From: Pararge aegeria
Lineage: Eukaryota > Arthropoda > Insecta > Lepidoptera > Nymphalidae
Assembly: GCF_905163445.1 (NCBI RefSeq)
Contig: NC_053183.1
Location: 10,788,001-10,852,000 of the forward strand
Length of the DNA stretch: 64,000 bases
Direction: 5' to 3'
In this document: piece by piece, positions 43,936 through 56,430 of the stretch
Position numbering within the stretch: the first letter of the stretch is position 1
Layout: each line of letters begins with the position of its first letter
The notes under the pieces: model-generated
What the model was told of the DNA's origin: nothing
The model's database searches: none
The model's input: the letters and a program-made list of their open reading frames with translations, nothing else
Program-made: the position numbers and the translations under genes

Positions 43936-45189
43936 TATTAAAAAAAAACAGATATCCAATAAATTATAAATTGCAATAATCTAACCCAAGGTAGCAAAAT
44001 TTTGCCTATATTTTTTTTTAATTTGCGTGCGCCGAGAAAATTGGTGATACATAAAAAATATGTACAACATAATTAAAGTACTCATTTAAATCTAAAACAA
44101 AGACCGGGCTATCATAGTTAACTCACAGTAGCAGTTTTTGTGTTTTAAAATTATAAGAGATGCGCCAGATGAAAACAATTGTGGGACATCAAACATCTCT
44201 TAAAGTTTATTGTAGTTGTAGAAATGGTGAATCTCCAAAAAATCGCGGATTTCAAAATTTTTTGCAATATTTAAAACGGGCAAAAAAAGTAGATCCCAAA
44301 AAAAGGTTTTTTTTTTTAATTTGTGCAAATAATGGCCGTGTAACAGTCTTCAACGGTTCCTACGATATATAGCTCAGTTAACATTGATCAGTTGTTGGGA
44401 CATCCTTATAAGTAAGGCATATACCTGTGCCGGGATTTCCCACCCTTCTGTATTGTTGATCCGCATGTTTGTTTGTGTGTGTGTGTGCGTAACATGAGTG
44501 TGAGTGCGGGTGTGTATATTAATTCAATTTTGCTAGCCACTCAGAACACACATGTGTATAGGAATAAAAGTGTGCATTTTTATTTTAGGAAAGATTTTTT
44601 GTTTATTTGCAAGTGGACGTTTGTTGTACTTTTAATCATATTCCAAAATAAATTAAAGCATACGATCTAAAACGCTTGACAAGGTCCATTTGATCCTAGA
44701 TTTCTTATTTTAGCTGCTTTTAGCATAATCTCACAGGTATGGTGAGATTATATTAAAAGAGGCTTTTAAGGGACGATCACAATCGGAACCGTAAATTGTA
44801 TAAGGGAAAAGTAATTAGCACAAGTGCGAACAATCCAACTTTACGCACGACACACAGATATACAAAATACTACTTTATGAGCAAATGTAGAGATTTTTAT
44901 TGTATTCTACAATCGAATTAACCTAATCCGTGTAGCATAAAGTGTTTTCAATATTGCTAACAATTTGCCAAAGAGAGGCTATATTTCTTGTCGCGTTAGT
45001 AATTAGTCAGTCATCACTCGCCGAAAGATTACAGCGCGTCTGGGAGACGTCTGGCACGCCGCCAACACACTCAAATACATTGTTATGTTAGCCTGTACCT
45101 AGTAGCTTTTCGATTTTATCTTAAACTATCAGATGCCTTCGACTGCGTCAGCGTGAAAAGGATCGTAAAATTTATTACCACTTAGGCCT
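43936..45189. other. AT-rich stretch with a (TG)n run
   Basis: A short (TG)n tract lies at 44466-44491. The frames at 44160-44372 and 44473-44670 show no domain. Nothing else is recognised. Confidence 0.45.
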
Positions 45190-45395
45190 TGACGACTTTG
45201 CGGGCGCAGCGGTGAGGACTGTGGTTTTAAGTGGGTGATTCTCGGCAGGAATAATTCGAAAATTTATAATTTCAGAATTTTCTCTGTCTTGCTCTTGTCT
45301 GCTGTTCGGTTTCAGCTAGCCGGCAGACCCAGACCGGCTAAGCGATTGAGCGTTCCGGTAGAATGTCGCGTAGAAACCGATTAGCGGTATGGAAT
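45190..45395 (+). repeat. SINE family S1, 5' part with tRNA head
   Basis: 'gacgactttgcgggcgcagc', 'ggtgaggactgtggttttaa', 'aatttataatttcagaattt', 'ctaagcgattgagcgttccg', 'gtcgcgtagaaaccgattag'. The B box is degraded. Confidence 0.8.
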
Positions 45396-45814
45396 TTTAA
45401 TAGTTGGAAAATCCAAAAGTGCACGCCTCATAATCATCACAATAAAATTGAGATTATTTGTAAATAATAATTAAACTACATCTAATTATACCGTGAAAAG
45501 TAATAGGCTTCTTCCTCAAAATATAAGCCGATAAAAAGAAACCAACTCGATAAGTGAAGTATTTCGCTCGTTATCACACAGATGTCCAAGACAGAACTTT
45601 TTAAAACAATTTTTTAATTCGTTTAAATAGAAAAAAGAGATTTAAAAATATCATGAGTGATAAATAGTGTTTTTTCTCAACATTTGTCTATTTATATTCA
45701 CTTAGAAAAGCAATAAAGAATAAAAAAAGTGACATTTTAAGTTGGAGAATCACTTGGTGTGCGTGAACTGACAGTAATACCCACCTCGACGCTTCGCTTA
45801 TGAGAGGTGCAATG
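45396..45814. other. unassigned stretch
   Basis: Nothing recognised between the two S1 pieces; they may be one S1 copy split by about 420 bases of other sequence. Confidence 0.35.
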
Positions 45815-45900
45815 CTATAACTCTACAGGTTAACCCGTTGCGAGCTTAGACTGCATTATCACTTAACATCAGTGGAGAACGACTAACTTGTACTGGTATA
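45815..45900 (+). repeat. SINE family S1, 3' end
   Basis: 'acaggttaacccgttgcgag', 'cttagactgcattatcactt', 'gactaacttgtactggtata'. It supplies exactly the S1 part missing at 45395. Confidence 0.75.
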
Positions 45901-45904
45901 AAAA

Positions 45905-46060
45905 GCCTCCCTTACGCTGTGAACGAGTTCTATCCCCGACACGCATCTATAACTTTTCTGTTATGTGCGTATTAACGCGCTCTTGACTAGCGTAGTGGAA
46001 AACGGCTCCTCATTCGGAGAGGAGACACGTGAAGTGCGGCGGTTTCATATAGAAAAGTGC
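45905..46060 (+). repeat. SINE S3-related fragment
   Basis: 'ttctatccccgacacgcatc', 'tataacttttctgttatgtg', then 'ctagcgtagtggaaaacggc', 'ctcattcggagaggagacac'. Head and tail blocks of S3 with the middle missing. Confidence 0.5.
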
Positions 46061-46270
46061 CCATAGGCATCATTAAAATAAAACGCTAAAATCCCCCGAC
46101 TTTCGTGTAAATTATTCTACCAGTACCCTTCATTTCATACCCAATGTCATAACAAATAACATTAGGCAAACAAGTAAGGAAAGTTAAGAACATTCACCGA
46201 ACAAAAAAACTAGTCTCAAACAAAAAAAAACAAAATCAAAATCAGTTTCTCCGTTCAGGCTCTACGATAT

Positions 46271-46350
46271 GACAGACACACACAAACTCACTCACACACA
46301 CACACACACTAACACACGCACACACACGCTAACGCACGCACACACGCAGA
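46271..46350. repeat. (CA)n / (CACG)n microsatellite
   Basis: An interrupted CA-rich tract with ACGC interruptions. Confidence 0.9.
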
Positions 46351-48807
46351 CACGTTAAACCTATAGCGCGCCGTCGTTTTTGCGTCGTAAAGACTGTGTT
46401 ACTTTGAAATAACAAAATATTGATATGTCTACTAGTACTAGCTTTACTACTCTATTGGAAATGAGCGTTATCCTCAGTTTTTTAATGGCTCACTGCTGGG
46501 CACAGGTATAGTAGTAAGTAATATTTAATGATTTAGTTGTGTGGTCTGATTTATATAGTGAGATTATAAATCCTTACAAAACAAATTATCAGGAAAACTT
46601 TATGTATATTAGATACGTGTTTAGACTTTTTTGCTCTTTATATCAAAAAAAATAAAGCACCATCTTTCAGCAGCTGGATTATATAACTTAAAATAAAGTA
46701 ACACGTGTTCGCGCTGTGGCGTGAGAGAAGTTTACGACTATCAGTAAGATTCGAACTGTTAGTTAGCACGGGTAAAACCGCGGGATATAGGTAAAGTTAA
46801 TGATGATAATTTCAAAGATTCATGGAAGCAAACAACCCCTACTGTTTCTGTTGTTCAGCGGGATCATCGAAAACATACTTGATTTTTCAAAATAGTTGTG
46901 AAACAATATTTTTTCAAAATGACATTCAGAAGTACAAACAGATAAAATCTCTTCAGCGTCATAATATAAGTATCAACGACTTCTAAGGTGTAATTCTCGG
47001 TTTCCTACAAAAAGAGAATATCATGAAGTTATTAAAAGTTTTCCTTTAATTCAAAATTGTTGCCCGCAACGTGCGCCAGCAGGCTTATCTTTGGGAGACG
47101 TATTTATAAATTAGCAACATTAACTTGCTATGTATTTTCTTCCAAGCCAGCTGCGAGAGGGGTACAAGGTGGATTACAATACCATTGTTTTAAGAAGTAA
47201 AGCTATTTGAGTCGAAGTTACCTCAAATCTATATAACATTATGAATGCCATCGTGTAATTGTTTTTGTGTTGATAGTAAGAAATTTGGCATTTAAATAGC
47301 TTTAAGTTTGTTTCTAGTATCATTGGGATATTACAGACGGAATTACAACCAAATATCATCCTTATTTCGCCGTCATGTTAGGAAGTTAGACTTTGTATTT
47401 AGGTGAAAATTTTGTTATCCTAATAGTCTTAATATAGTACTCGTGCGATCAATACTGTTTAAATGTTAAAATAAAGAAAAAAGTTGCGAAGTTTCCGAAA
47501 ATTCAAATAATTGACTTTTGGGCTTAAAAATTTACATCTTTTAGAATTGGATCGCTATCCCACCCCATATTTTGACCGATTCAACTGTATTATTAATCGG
47601 ATTCGACCTTCGTTACTAACTAACAATGCGAATAATTAAACGTTGACAGAAAATTATAATATTTTTTAATCCAATTCATACGTTCGCTTCGCAACTAACT
47701 AATGCTTCGTTAGGTTTTATTGATTTGCAAGTTAAACACTTAATTGGATTGCAAAATTGTATGCTAATCCAATAGTTGTTTAAACTCTAATTAACCTTAC
47801 CAAAGCCAGTTATAATTAACGACGCAATTCCCAACCAATCTGGCAACGGGTAAACAAGAAGGAAGAGAAGAACGAGAACGTAGAAAGAAAACTGATGGAC
47901 ATTCAGCTCCTAAGGTTCTGCAGGTTCACCATTGCAGCAATATCGACCCTTTAACTATCTCTCACTAGATGGCGAAGCCACGCCCAGTGAGTCGCTTAGA
48001 GCCGCTGGACAAAGTCCAGTAGAACACGTCTATCAGTTGTAATGAAGAAAAATGTAAAGTCTTTCTGGGAAAAAAATGTAAAGTCATACCGATGTTGGTG
48101 GCTTTCATTATTGTGATATTGTTACCTCCAACTCAATATCACGTGGAATGTGTTAGGTTTTCTTAGATAACGATACTCGCAAACGGCGAAGTTTGTAGCT
48201 TGATCAAAACTTTAAAGTCTTCAAGACTAATACAGTGTAACTCTGAGATTCGCCTCGAGCTCCGTCGTAGTTTCAAAGTAAAAAGAGTAAGTATGTACAA
48301 TGTACATGTTTTGAAATACATAAATCTCTTTCAATGCAGATATTCAATTTATCGAACTCGTTGACTTGGAAAGATGTTTGTTTCTTCGCTATTTTAATAT
48401 TAGCCTAGCGAAACGAGTTTACTTATGTGAAACGGCTTATCCTCTCGCCTATATATATCCCCTGTCCGTTTGTCAAAGTCTTCTTAATTAACGAGCGAGT
48501 AAATCAATGGCCCCGAGCCCAAAATGTAACTAGAAGTTACAAAAGAAAATAAGGGACTCACATACCAGCAAATGGGTGTTTTTCGTCATCCTACATAGGT
48601 TTATGAGAGTCGTAGGTAAGTTGCTTGCGTAGTAACCTTAACTTTTTAAATTGATAACGGCTACGATAGTTGTTTTTTTTACAATGTTAATATAACAGGA
48701 TCTGACTCAAAGGAGGCTTGATCTATAACCCTTTACTATATTAAAGTATCAATCATAATTTAAAATAATTCGTTTATATAGTTTCCCCGACCGATTTGTG
48801 GTCACAG
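46351..48807. other. long AT-rich stretch, little recognised
   Basis: A scrap of LINE tail lies at 46482-46515 (minus; 'ctcactgctgggcacagg'). 48200-48375 resembles 51030-51215 (see that entry). The region 47580-47830 is rich in TAATTA/TAATCC motifs. No gene is seen. Confidence 0.4.
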
Positions 48808-48900
48808 CAGTGCCGGATTAACCACGTAGCAAGAGCAGCAATTGCTACGGTCCTCGCGCGAAGAGGGCCCCTCATATTTAATACCATTCATCTCTACCTG
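48808..48900 (+). mobile_element. possible hAT-like element end
   Basis: 'cagtgccggattaaccacgt', 'agcaattgctacggtcctcg', 'cgcgaagagggcccctcata'. CAGTGCCGGATTAA is a terminus I associate with hAT-type insect elements. The other end is not found. The long open frame 48796-49134 combines this, a microsatellite and downstream sequence, and is not a gene. Confidence 0.35.
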
Positions 48901-48960
48901 ACACGCACACGCACACGCACACGCTCACGCACACGCACACACACACACGCATACGCCCAC
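48901..48960. repeat. (ACACGC)n microsatellite
   Basis: A CA/CG tract of hexamer character, read through by an open frame as TRTRTRTRSRTRTHTHAYAH. Confidence 0.9.
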
Positions 48961-49519
48961 GAACACAGGCATCAAAATATAAGGATACCCTATAACGTGA
49001 GGTTTTGTCATGAACCACCGGTTATTGTAGCAATAGAATTTATTGAGCTCGACTTAACCCCATGTGAAAATTGTGTCAACTGGTTTGCTTGTCCGAATCT
49101 CGTAATCCGTCATGCCGATTTTGATCAAAGGTAAAGCAATGTCCAAACTATACTCAGAATGGTTTCGAATTGAGTTTCGTGTCAATAGGGCCAGATTCTT
49201 TTTGCAAAAAAATGAATGAGCAATGGTAATAGTGTTTCTCAGTGGTATTTTTCCAGTTAAATTTAATTAGCAAAGTCAAGGAGGCGGAAGCAATTAGATA
49301 TTTGAAATTTCACGATGCACTGAAATCTTTTGGGACTTGCCAACCTACGTGAAAATAGGCGGAATAATTTATGATGCGCCGTTGCCACTCCCCAAAAGAC
49401 ATAAACTGAACGGAAGATAGTTTTCTTTTATTTATTACAGTGCCAGGATTTTATTATATAAGGCATTAGGGCCTTTAATAGTTTGTAGCTAATCTGTGGT
49501 TTATACATCTATCTATAAT
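48961..49519. other. unassigned stretch
   Basis: Nothing recognised. Confidence 0.4.
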
Positions 49520-49860
49520 TCTATACTTATAATAAAACTGTAACAGGTCAAATTCTGTTCATTGAAGTAATAAAAAAAAAAATCGAGGGCACTCTTTAAC
49601 CTATTTTTTTCCTTTGTGTCTATCTGTCTGTCTATATCTTGGCTGCACATCACGCTGAACGAAATTAATGGATTCAAATGAAACTGCATGATTTGAGTTC
49701 ATACTACGAGGTAGGACATAGGATACTTTTTATCCCGGTATTCCCGGTTTTATCGGTGTAGTTATTTTCGGAGAGGGGGTAAAATTGTTTGACGATTTTA
49801 CACCATATCTCCATCAATTCTAAACTAGTTTAAATTATTCTTTTAATTGAATTATTTGTA
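49520..49860 (+). mobile_element. non-autonomous Helitron, 5' part
   Basis: Starts TCTATACTTATAATAAAACT, the same start as the 29314-30272 element. Then 'gtgtctatctgtctgtctat', 'gaaactgcatgatttgagtt', 'aggtaggacataggatactt', 'tttatcccggtattcccggt', 'gtttgacgattttacaccat'. No CTAG end is seen. Confidence 0.65.
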
Positions 49861-49877
49861 GGTACAGTTTAGATCTT

Positions 49878-49925
49878 TCGAAATTTCATGTAGATCATAG
49901 TTATCTGATCTACATGAAATTTCGA
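49878..49925. repeat. 20-bp perfect inverted repeat
   Basis: 'tcgaaatttcatgtagatca' (49878-49897) pairs with 49906-49925; 8-base spacer. Confidence 0.95.
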
Positions 49926-51978
49926 TTGATTGGAAGAAAAACAGAACTCCTCAGCGGCACCAATGAACCCTTAATTTAAGGCTTAACTATACTAAATAAT
50001 TAAAGTGTTGCCACATTTATGAGGAGTTTACTGCCAAAAATTTTTATTCAGACCTAAATGATTATTGGTTAACCTTCAGTTAACCAAGAAAATATCCTAG
50101 ATTTTGCATAGGAATCAACTAACAATGGCATTTCGATTCTTTCTTTAACGATAACTATTCTTTGTTAGTGATTGAAGCTGCTCTTGTTGAAATTTCCAAA
50201 GTACACCCATCCATTTTCTGACTTGGTTCAACGTTGCTTATTTACTTATATTTTGTGCTGCTATTAAACCACACATTATATACACTCATTCTTGATGGGG
50301 GATTAAAATCATTTTAAGTAAAGCCAGATGGGAGTTGGTCCTTGTGACGGTCATTCACGATTGACAAATTTTACATACTTAATGGCTGCGAATAGTGGGT
50401 GATCATAGCTCTAAGAGAAAGAAGTAGATATATTAATAGACCACACCACAGTCTATTGTTTCAATAGGATAAACAATTATATCTGTTCTTAATATTATGA
50501 GTTGGTACATTTGGGACTACGATTTTTTTTTTTACATTACGTAGGAGTTCGCTGCGTTGGGTAATTTGCGCGGGCGGTGCCTCAGGGCACAGCTGGGAAT
50601 AATATGATGCAGGACTCCGATCGCGACTTAATATACCAGAAAGAATATTAGTACCGTTCGATTCTTAATACAAGACTAAGGTGTATCGCTAATGCACCTG
50701 TATTTATTTTAAAAATACCAACCTAGACAATATCGTGAGCAAATATAAAATATTCGCTGGTAATGAAATATAATTTTAATTATTTCTTGAAAACTATCCA
50801 ACGTGTTGGCGGTTAGATAAATTAAATAAGAATTAATATTGTATTTATAAAAATGCTTATCAATTTAATAAATATCTGGCACATTATATAGTTATTTGTA
50901 GTAATTAAAAGCACTATTTACTATAAAGCCACTTTATAGAATTACTGTAACAAAATTTAAGGCGCTAAAGTTAACCTCACTGTTACAAACTTAAAGCTCT
51001 GTCTTAAGTCTGCTCACTCTTTTGATTTACCAACGACCTGTACGCTTTATCGTAACTTTAACTTCCAAGACTAATGCAGTATAACTAACTCACAGATCTG
51101 CCCTAAGCTCGATGATAGTCTCAAACTAAAAATTGTACATATTCATGCTCGGAAATAAATTTATTTCAAGGGGGAGTTTCTCTTTAGCAAATTCACTGAC
51201 TTGTAAATACATTTGTTCTTTCTGTAACATAAACAGTAGAGTGACTGACTTCATACAAATTTGCTCCATTTATTCAATACGAGTAGGTAAAAGCGACTTA
51301 AAGAAAAAAATTGTGACAGACATTTGAAATTTGTTCGTCAGTATAATTTGACCTAGCGTTCATAATATTTTTTCCATTGCTTACATTCCATTTCAAATAA
51401 CTATTTGTCAATGCAACAGTATTGTAGTAGTAGTACTATAGTCCCAAATGAATAAATGAACATTTGTTTAAGGCGTTCCACACATTATCAATCCCCGTCA
51501 AAACAACATGAATGACCCTATTCCGGGGTCCTAATTTCCAACGTTTCCAATAATATCTTTACATTAAATCGACGCTGTACCCTCATCAAGCTTAATGGGA
51601 CCAATCAACGATACAATGTCAAAATAGGGTAAAAGTATTTTAGGTCTGGCTATTATTATCTTTGAATTTTAAATTGCATTGACTTGAATGCCAACTGTCA
51701 TCAATCACTAATGTGTTTTTTCAGGTTTTTTTTTATTTTTAGCCAGTATAGTTTATTGGTTGAATCAGTTTAATTACTATGCTAATCATAACATTTGACA
51801 CTGCAACATTTCTGATATATTAATAATTTAGTATGTAATTAATTCTTTGCCTAGTTTTACAAAGTTGCAAAAATCACGGTCAATGTGTTTTAAAAAAAAA
51901 ACGTGGCAGAGTTTGACCAGGACTCTCATCTCTGCTATAACAATAGTTATTGTGTGTTATCACCATGACATACGATAA
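49926..51978. other. long AT-rich stretch with one diverged repeat
   Basis: No gene. 51030-51215 aligns with 48200-48375 ('tccaagactaatgcagtata' / 'ttcaagactaatacagtgta', then 'agtctcaaactaaaaa' / 'agtttcaaagtaaaaa'). Nothing else is recognised. Confidence 0.4.
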
Positions 51979-52158
51979 TCCTTATTAATATAAAAATTTT
52001 GTTTGACTGTCCTTCCTTAACGCCCTCACTTAGTAACCAATCAACTTGAGCATAGAGTTAGAATAGAGTTAGTCACTTTCTATCCCAGAAAAACAAATCG
52101 TTCCCGCGGGAGTAAAAATCCATAAAAAACGCGACAGGAGATTGTGTGTAACAGCTAG
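51979..52158 (+). mobile_element. complete 180-bp non-autonomous Helitron
   Basis: Starts TCCTTATTAATATAAAAATT after host A and ends 'gtgtaacagCTAG' before host T, i.e. both Helitron termini with the A/T insertion site. Internal blocks 'cttccttaacgccctcactt', 'agtaaccaatcaacttgagc', 'ttctatcccagaaaaacaaa', 'cccgcgggagtaaaaatcca' match other copies in reverse. Confidence 0.8.
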
Positions 52159-52499
52159 TATAAAGTAATAATGGATAATTGAGAAAATAACGTTTCTTAT
52201 TATTAAAATTATATATGCAGCGATTAAAAGAATGTTGTTTGAAATCTGTAGTGCATGCGTTATTCTTAAATTATTAATTGTGAAGAAATTAACGACTAGC
52301 GAGCAAAAGTAAGCACAACTTCAACTTATACCCCATTACTGACTTGTCTAGTGGTACTCTCACTCTCAAAGACATTTTATTTATTATAAATTTGTTTCAT
52401 TTTTTAAAAATAAGTCCTATTATAGTGAACATAACGTTAACGATAAAAAGGTCTGTGTGTGAAGTATTGCTCTAATCAGGTTTCTTTAAAGTGTTTTAA
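52159..52499. other. unassigned AT-rich stretch
   Basis: Nothing recognised. Confidence 0.4.
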
Positions 52500-52705
52500 A
52501 TATAATGTGGGGTGCTAAAACAAAGAGAACACGCGGCTGAACTTCTTGTGGAATTCTTCTTAGACCAGTGTGCGTTTGGATCATTTAGAATGCCATCATC
52601 ACTCCTAGGTACATTAACATACCATTGTACATTATGTTGTGTACGCATCAAAAGTGCCAACTATAAATAAATACTGTATTTAAATAAATAAATATTTAAC
52701 TTTAA
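52500..52705 (+). mobile_element. non-LTR L2 3' UTR copy
   Basis: 'aagagaacacgcggctgaac', 'ttcttcttagaccagtgtgc', 'gtacgcatcaaaagtgccaa', 'aaataaataaatatttaact'. The TTTGAC tail has decayed. Confidence 0.65.
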
Positions 52706-52974
52706 TTATTAAAACGTTTTTTTGATAATTTTAATTTTTATATAGTTCTTTGATGTCAATCATCGACAATGAGACAATGTAATAGCATACATGGGGCCGC
52801 AGGCTGGATATGAACTCGTCACATAATTGCTTTTTACATTCACCGTTGGTTGAGCGATGAATTTAAAAAGCATGTTTGAATAAGTTGGCATTTCGCGGTA
52901 ATTTGGTAATTTGTGCCCGGCCGGTGCAATTCGCAATTTGCAATGCTACTTGTGGCCTTTCCATTCCATCATCA

Positions 52975-53065
52975 TCATTCGCAGGGTTTTATAGTCTCAC
53001 TGCTTGGCACAGGCTTTCTCTCATAGAAGAGGCGGTTTTAAAGCATAGACTCACAACATAATGAG
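52975..53065 (-). mobile_element. S4-type LINE/SINE tail
   Basis: Begins with (ATC)n, then 'agtctcactgcttggcacag', 'gctttctctcatagaagagg', 'cggttttaaagcatagactc' reads as a reversed S4 tail. The frames at 52876-53222 overlap it and are not genes. Confidence 0.6.
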
Positions 53066-55197
53066 GGGCAAAAAGTAGAGGTAAAATGACCTGTTGGTAG
53101 GAAATACTGGTTGCGCGCCGTGGATGGGTCAACATCTCTAGCGTCGAAAAACGGTTTTGATTGGTGCAAGACCGCGAGAAATACGCTGATTTGATGGAAG
53201 CTTCAGAAGTGGAGGGGTACAAAAATAAGAAGTGACAATAACCATTTCATATATTATTCGATTCCATAGTGTATAATAACTAATTTTACCAATTATTTTA
53301 TGATCCTACGTTCTAAAATAAATCATGAATAGTCATTGTTATCAAATAATAGCGATAGAATGGTGCAGCGATAACTGAGTGATAACGGCGCACAAATAAC
53401 GAGTGCTTTGAATAATAAAAGCTGCTCACTCTTTTGATTTATATGGGGAATTTACATGGAAAATCTTGCGACCCGGTTTATACAGAAACACTCTATTTTC
53501 TAAAATGATTGTATTCATTCAAAATCTAAACGAAAGAGGCATTGTAACCAAGTTATGGTGATGATACCGATAACTGAGCGATATCGGCCTTCCGATCCAG
53601 CGTGCTTTGAATAATAATTTCTATTTATTTTTTATGCCCAACGTAGAGGACATATTTGAAAACTTCTTTGATGTAGATTGTGGAGGAAGTATCTATCTTT
53701 TAGTCCCATGCTACGTTTCGTTATCGTGGTTCTAAGTGATTCAAATTTTCAATAATTTTTCTTTTATTCGCGTGCTTTTCAGTATATTTGCTTGGATTGT
53801 ATCTAAGTATCTAAATTATTCAAGCGCAAACCTGTCTAAAAAGCGATAAAATCAGTGATATATTAGAGAACGTTAAATTACTAATCTGCTGTAGTCTATT
53901 ATTTAATCATCCAATAACTCAAATTGAATTACAAATTATTGTAGGTATTATTTCAAGGATCGGGAAGGTTCTCGAAATTTAGGTTTAAACCAAAAAAGAA
54001 ATACGTGGTGTGAAGTGTCTATACAAATTTAGAATTGCACGCCCGATTACGATTACGCTACGCTACGTTAGCTGCATGGATGCATTCCTAATTTATCAAC
54101 TGCAAATGAACTGCATTGGGTGGGAGTTGAGCGGTCATCATAACTGTGCAGTTCTATTTCATTTTCATTAAAAGTTCGTTTGTGTAGTCTTCATCAAAAT
54201 CAAAACCGACTAGAGCAGTAGACAACGTCCTTAAACCCTTATATTATAAAGGTGCCTATACCCGTGTCCTGTAGGCTATTTTTGGTTTGATAAGAAAATC
54301 ATTAAATACTTAAACATTATTCTTAAGTCGCCGATTCGATATTGCACTGTAAACTACATGGACACTGAAACGATATGAGCGAAAATTTCAAGTTCAAGAA
54401 GATTTTTGAAAAGTGGTAGCATAACGAAGTTTCAAGTATCCGTATAGTTGCGGCAAATATAGGTACCAACTCCATCTATCCGTGTTATATTTCCAATCCC
54501 TGAACCCGAGCTCGTAACAATAGCAAAGCTGTCTCTGAAACTACATTTTAGACTTGCAAAGATTTTCAGTACTGTTCCAACCGACTCAAAGTTCCAGAGA
54601 CGCCCCGAGCTATTCTCGACGACATTTCTACACAATTTATAGATATACAGTTGTAGACAGTGCAGTGTACAGTCAAGAGTCGACCTACACTGTCAACACT
54701 TCTTACCGCCCTCAGGGTGCTCTGAAAATATAACTCAATGGTATAACGAACCTAGATTAACAACTTGACATTTACTATTCGTCGACATCGTTTTTGAGTT
54801 CGCATATTTAATACTTTCCACGCTCCAAAGCGCCTTTATCGCAATCATTAACTTCTACGCTTGAGTGTTTGCGTCACATAAAGTTATAGGTGAATATAAT
54901 ACGGAAACACTCTATTTTAAGCGTTTATTACTTTTAATTAATAGCAAATACTAGGATAAATAGAAAAAAAAGGTTTTATTTAGTCAAAGAACAGCGACAA
55001 ATTTAATATAAGTTATTAAAAAATGCAAATACCTGAATGTAAGAAATAATTTTAAATATTTACTACAAAAATAGTTGTTGTTACTGAAGATATAACTAAA
55101 GTTCGGACATTTAAAAACTACATTCCTGATCGAATAGACGTTGTAAGATTGATATGAGATTGAATTTTCGATAAAAATTATATTATTTAGGGTTCCG
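53066..55197. other. AT-rich stretch with a local direct repeat
   Basis: 'gataactgagtgataacggc' (about 53371) and 'gataactgagcgatatcggc' (about 53568), both followed by 'gtgctttgaataataa'. The minus frame at 54432-54635 lies in a patch of slightly higher G+C and has no recognised domain. Confidence 0.4.
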
Positions 55198-55549
55198 TCC
55201 GGTCGGTCCGTTCGTTTGACCTTGCGTCCGTCCGTCAGCGGGCTGTACCTTATAAATCGTAATAGGGCGAGAGTTAAATTTTTTACAGAATTACTTATTA
55301 CAAAATATCAACAGAAAAAGTCCCCATATAGGAAACGTGTTTTTTTGGTGTTTCTTGCTTAATAATAATGTATATTTCGTATTGGATGTTGGTACTGAAC
55401 CTGTCGTGTGCAAGATTAACTCGAACTTTTTAGCCGGGTTTTAGATATTAGTAATATCAGTAGATAAGTACTTCAGTTAGTCATCAGTTTGTTTATAAGT
55501 TACCGTCTTTATATATTTTTAATTATAGTACGGAACTCGCGGTGCATAG
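55198..55549. mobile_element. 'TAGGGTTCCGT' foldback-type element
   Basis: Starts 'tagggttccgtccggtcggt' with 'ccgtccgtcag', and ends 'atagtacggaactcgcggtg', so the termini are inverted (AGGGTTCCGT / TACGGAACT). The order matches a repeat common in Lepidoptera. No coding capacity. Confidence 0.6.
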
Positions 55550-56263
55550 AAATGAATCGTACTTGGTCGTTTTTAAGGTTTCTTATCTTACTCTGGACAA
55601 AACTCTGAAGTCCATGCAGGCATAAAGTATGTATTGAATTGACTCACGACTGCTATAAGCACTTAGTAATATTTGCTGTTCTAGGTATACTTAGGTGGAA
55701 CTAAAGAGTTGAGTGCCGCTTTATGGTTTGCGTCTTCCGATTTTACGTCGTAATCCGCTTTGCACTCGGAAATGTAAGTATGAACAAATCATTCGCCATT
55801 TCCTATAAATCTAGGCAGCGGGAGAACTTTTAGTCGAATACGATTTAAAGTGAAACGTACTATTTTCTTATAGATCTACCGATTACGTCATAGATGTCGT
55901 AGTGTACAGTGTAAGATTTTGTGCCAAATATTTTATCAATATTTTATCATTGGATGACATGCATGGCGCCTCTTATTAGTATGTTTTGGATTTTGTTCTC
56001 AGTTTGGGTTAAATTGGGCATTTAGAATTCTAAATTGGATCAGCTTTAATCTAGTTGAAGTCTTACGGGTATTACTCAGTTAAGGCTTAAATTCTACTTT
56101 ATCTCTATTCAAAAAGAGCTGTGTTCAATAGTTCAACAGACATCGATACGTTGAGGATGATGATGTTGACAAAAAGCGTTTGGTAGGTACTTGAACATTT
56201 TTCCCGTTTAAACTATTTTTGCTCTAGGTTGCTCTTAAAATATTTTAAATGACATTGTGACTT
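55550..56263. other. unassigned stretch
   Basis: Nothing recognised. Confidence 0.4.
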
Positions 56264-56430
56264 AAGTTAGCCGGGTGTTTTTTCTTATTGTCACAAATAA
56301 GAAAAAACACCCGGCTAACTTTATAGTGGGCTTTTTCTTAGACCAAGGCGCGATCAGGACCCTTGTAGTTTTAGCTTTAAATTTACGAATAAAGTTATTA
56401 TCATCATAACATACATATACCATACCAAGA
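56264..56430 (+). mobile_element. non-LTR L2 3' UTR copy with inverted 5' end
   Basis: L2 blocks 'aacacccggctaactttata', 'gggctttttcttagaccaag', 'gcgcgatcaggacccttgta' (from 56296). Its first 26 bases are also present, inverted, at 56264-56289, giving a perfect palindrome with a 6-base spacer (56290-56295). Confidence 0.8.

Noticed and set aside
48796..49134. 112-codon open frame on the plus strand
   Set aside because: It runs through an element end and an (ACACGC)n tract that translates as TRTRTR/THTH; no domain or splice structure.
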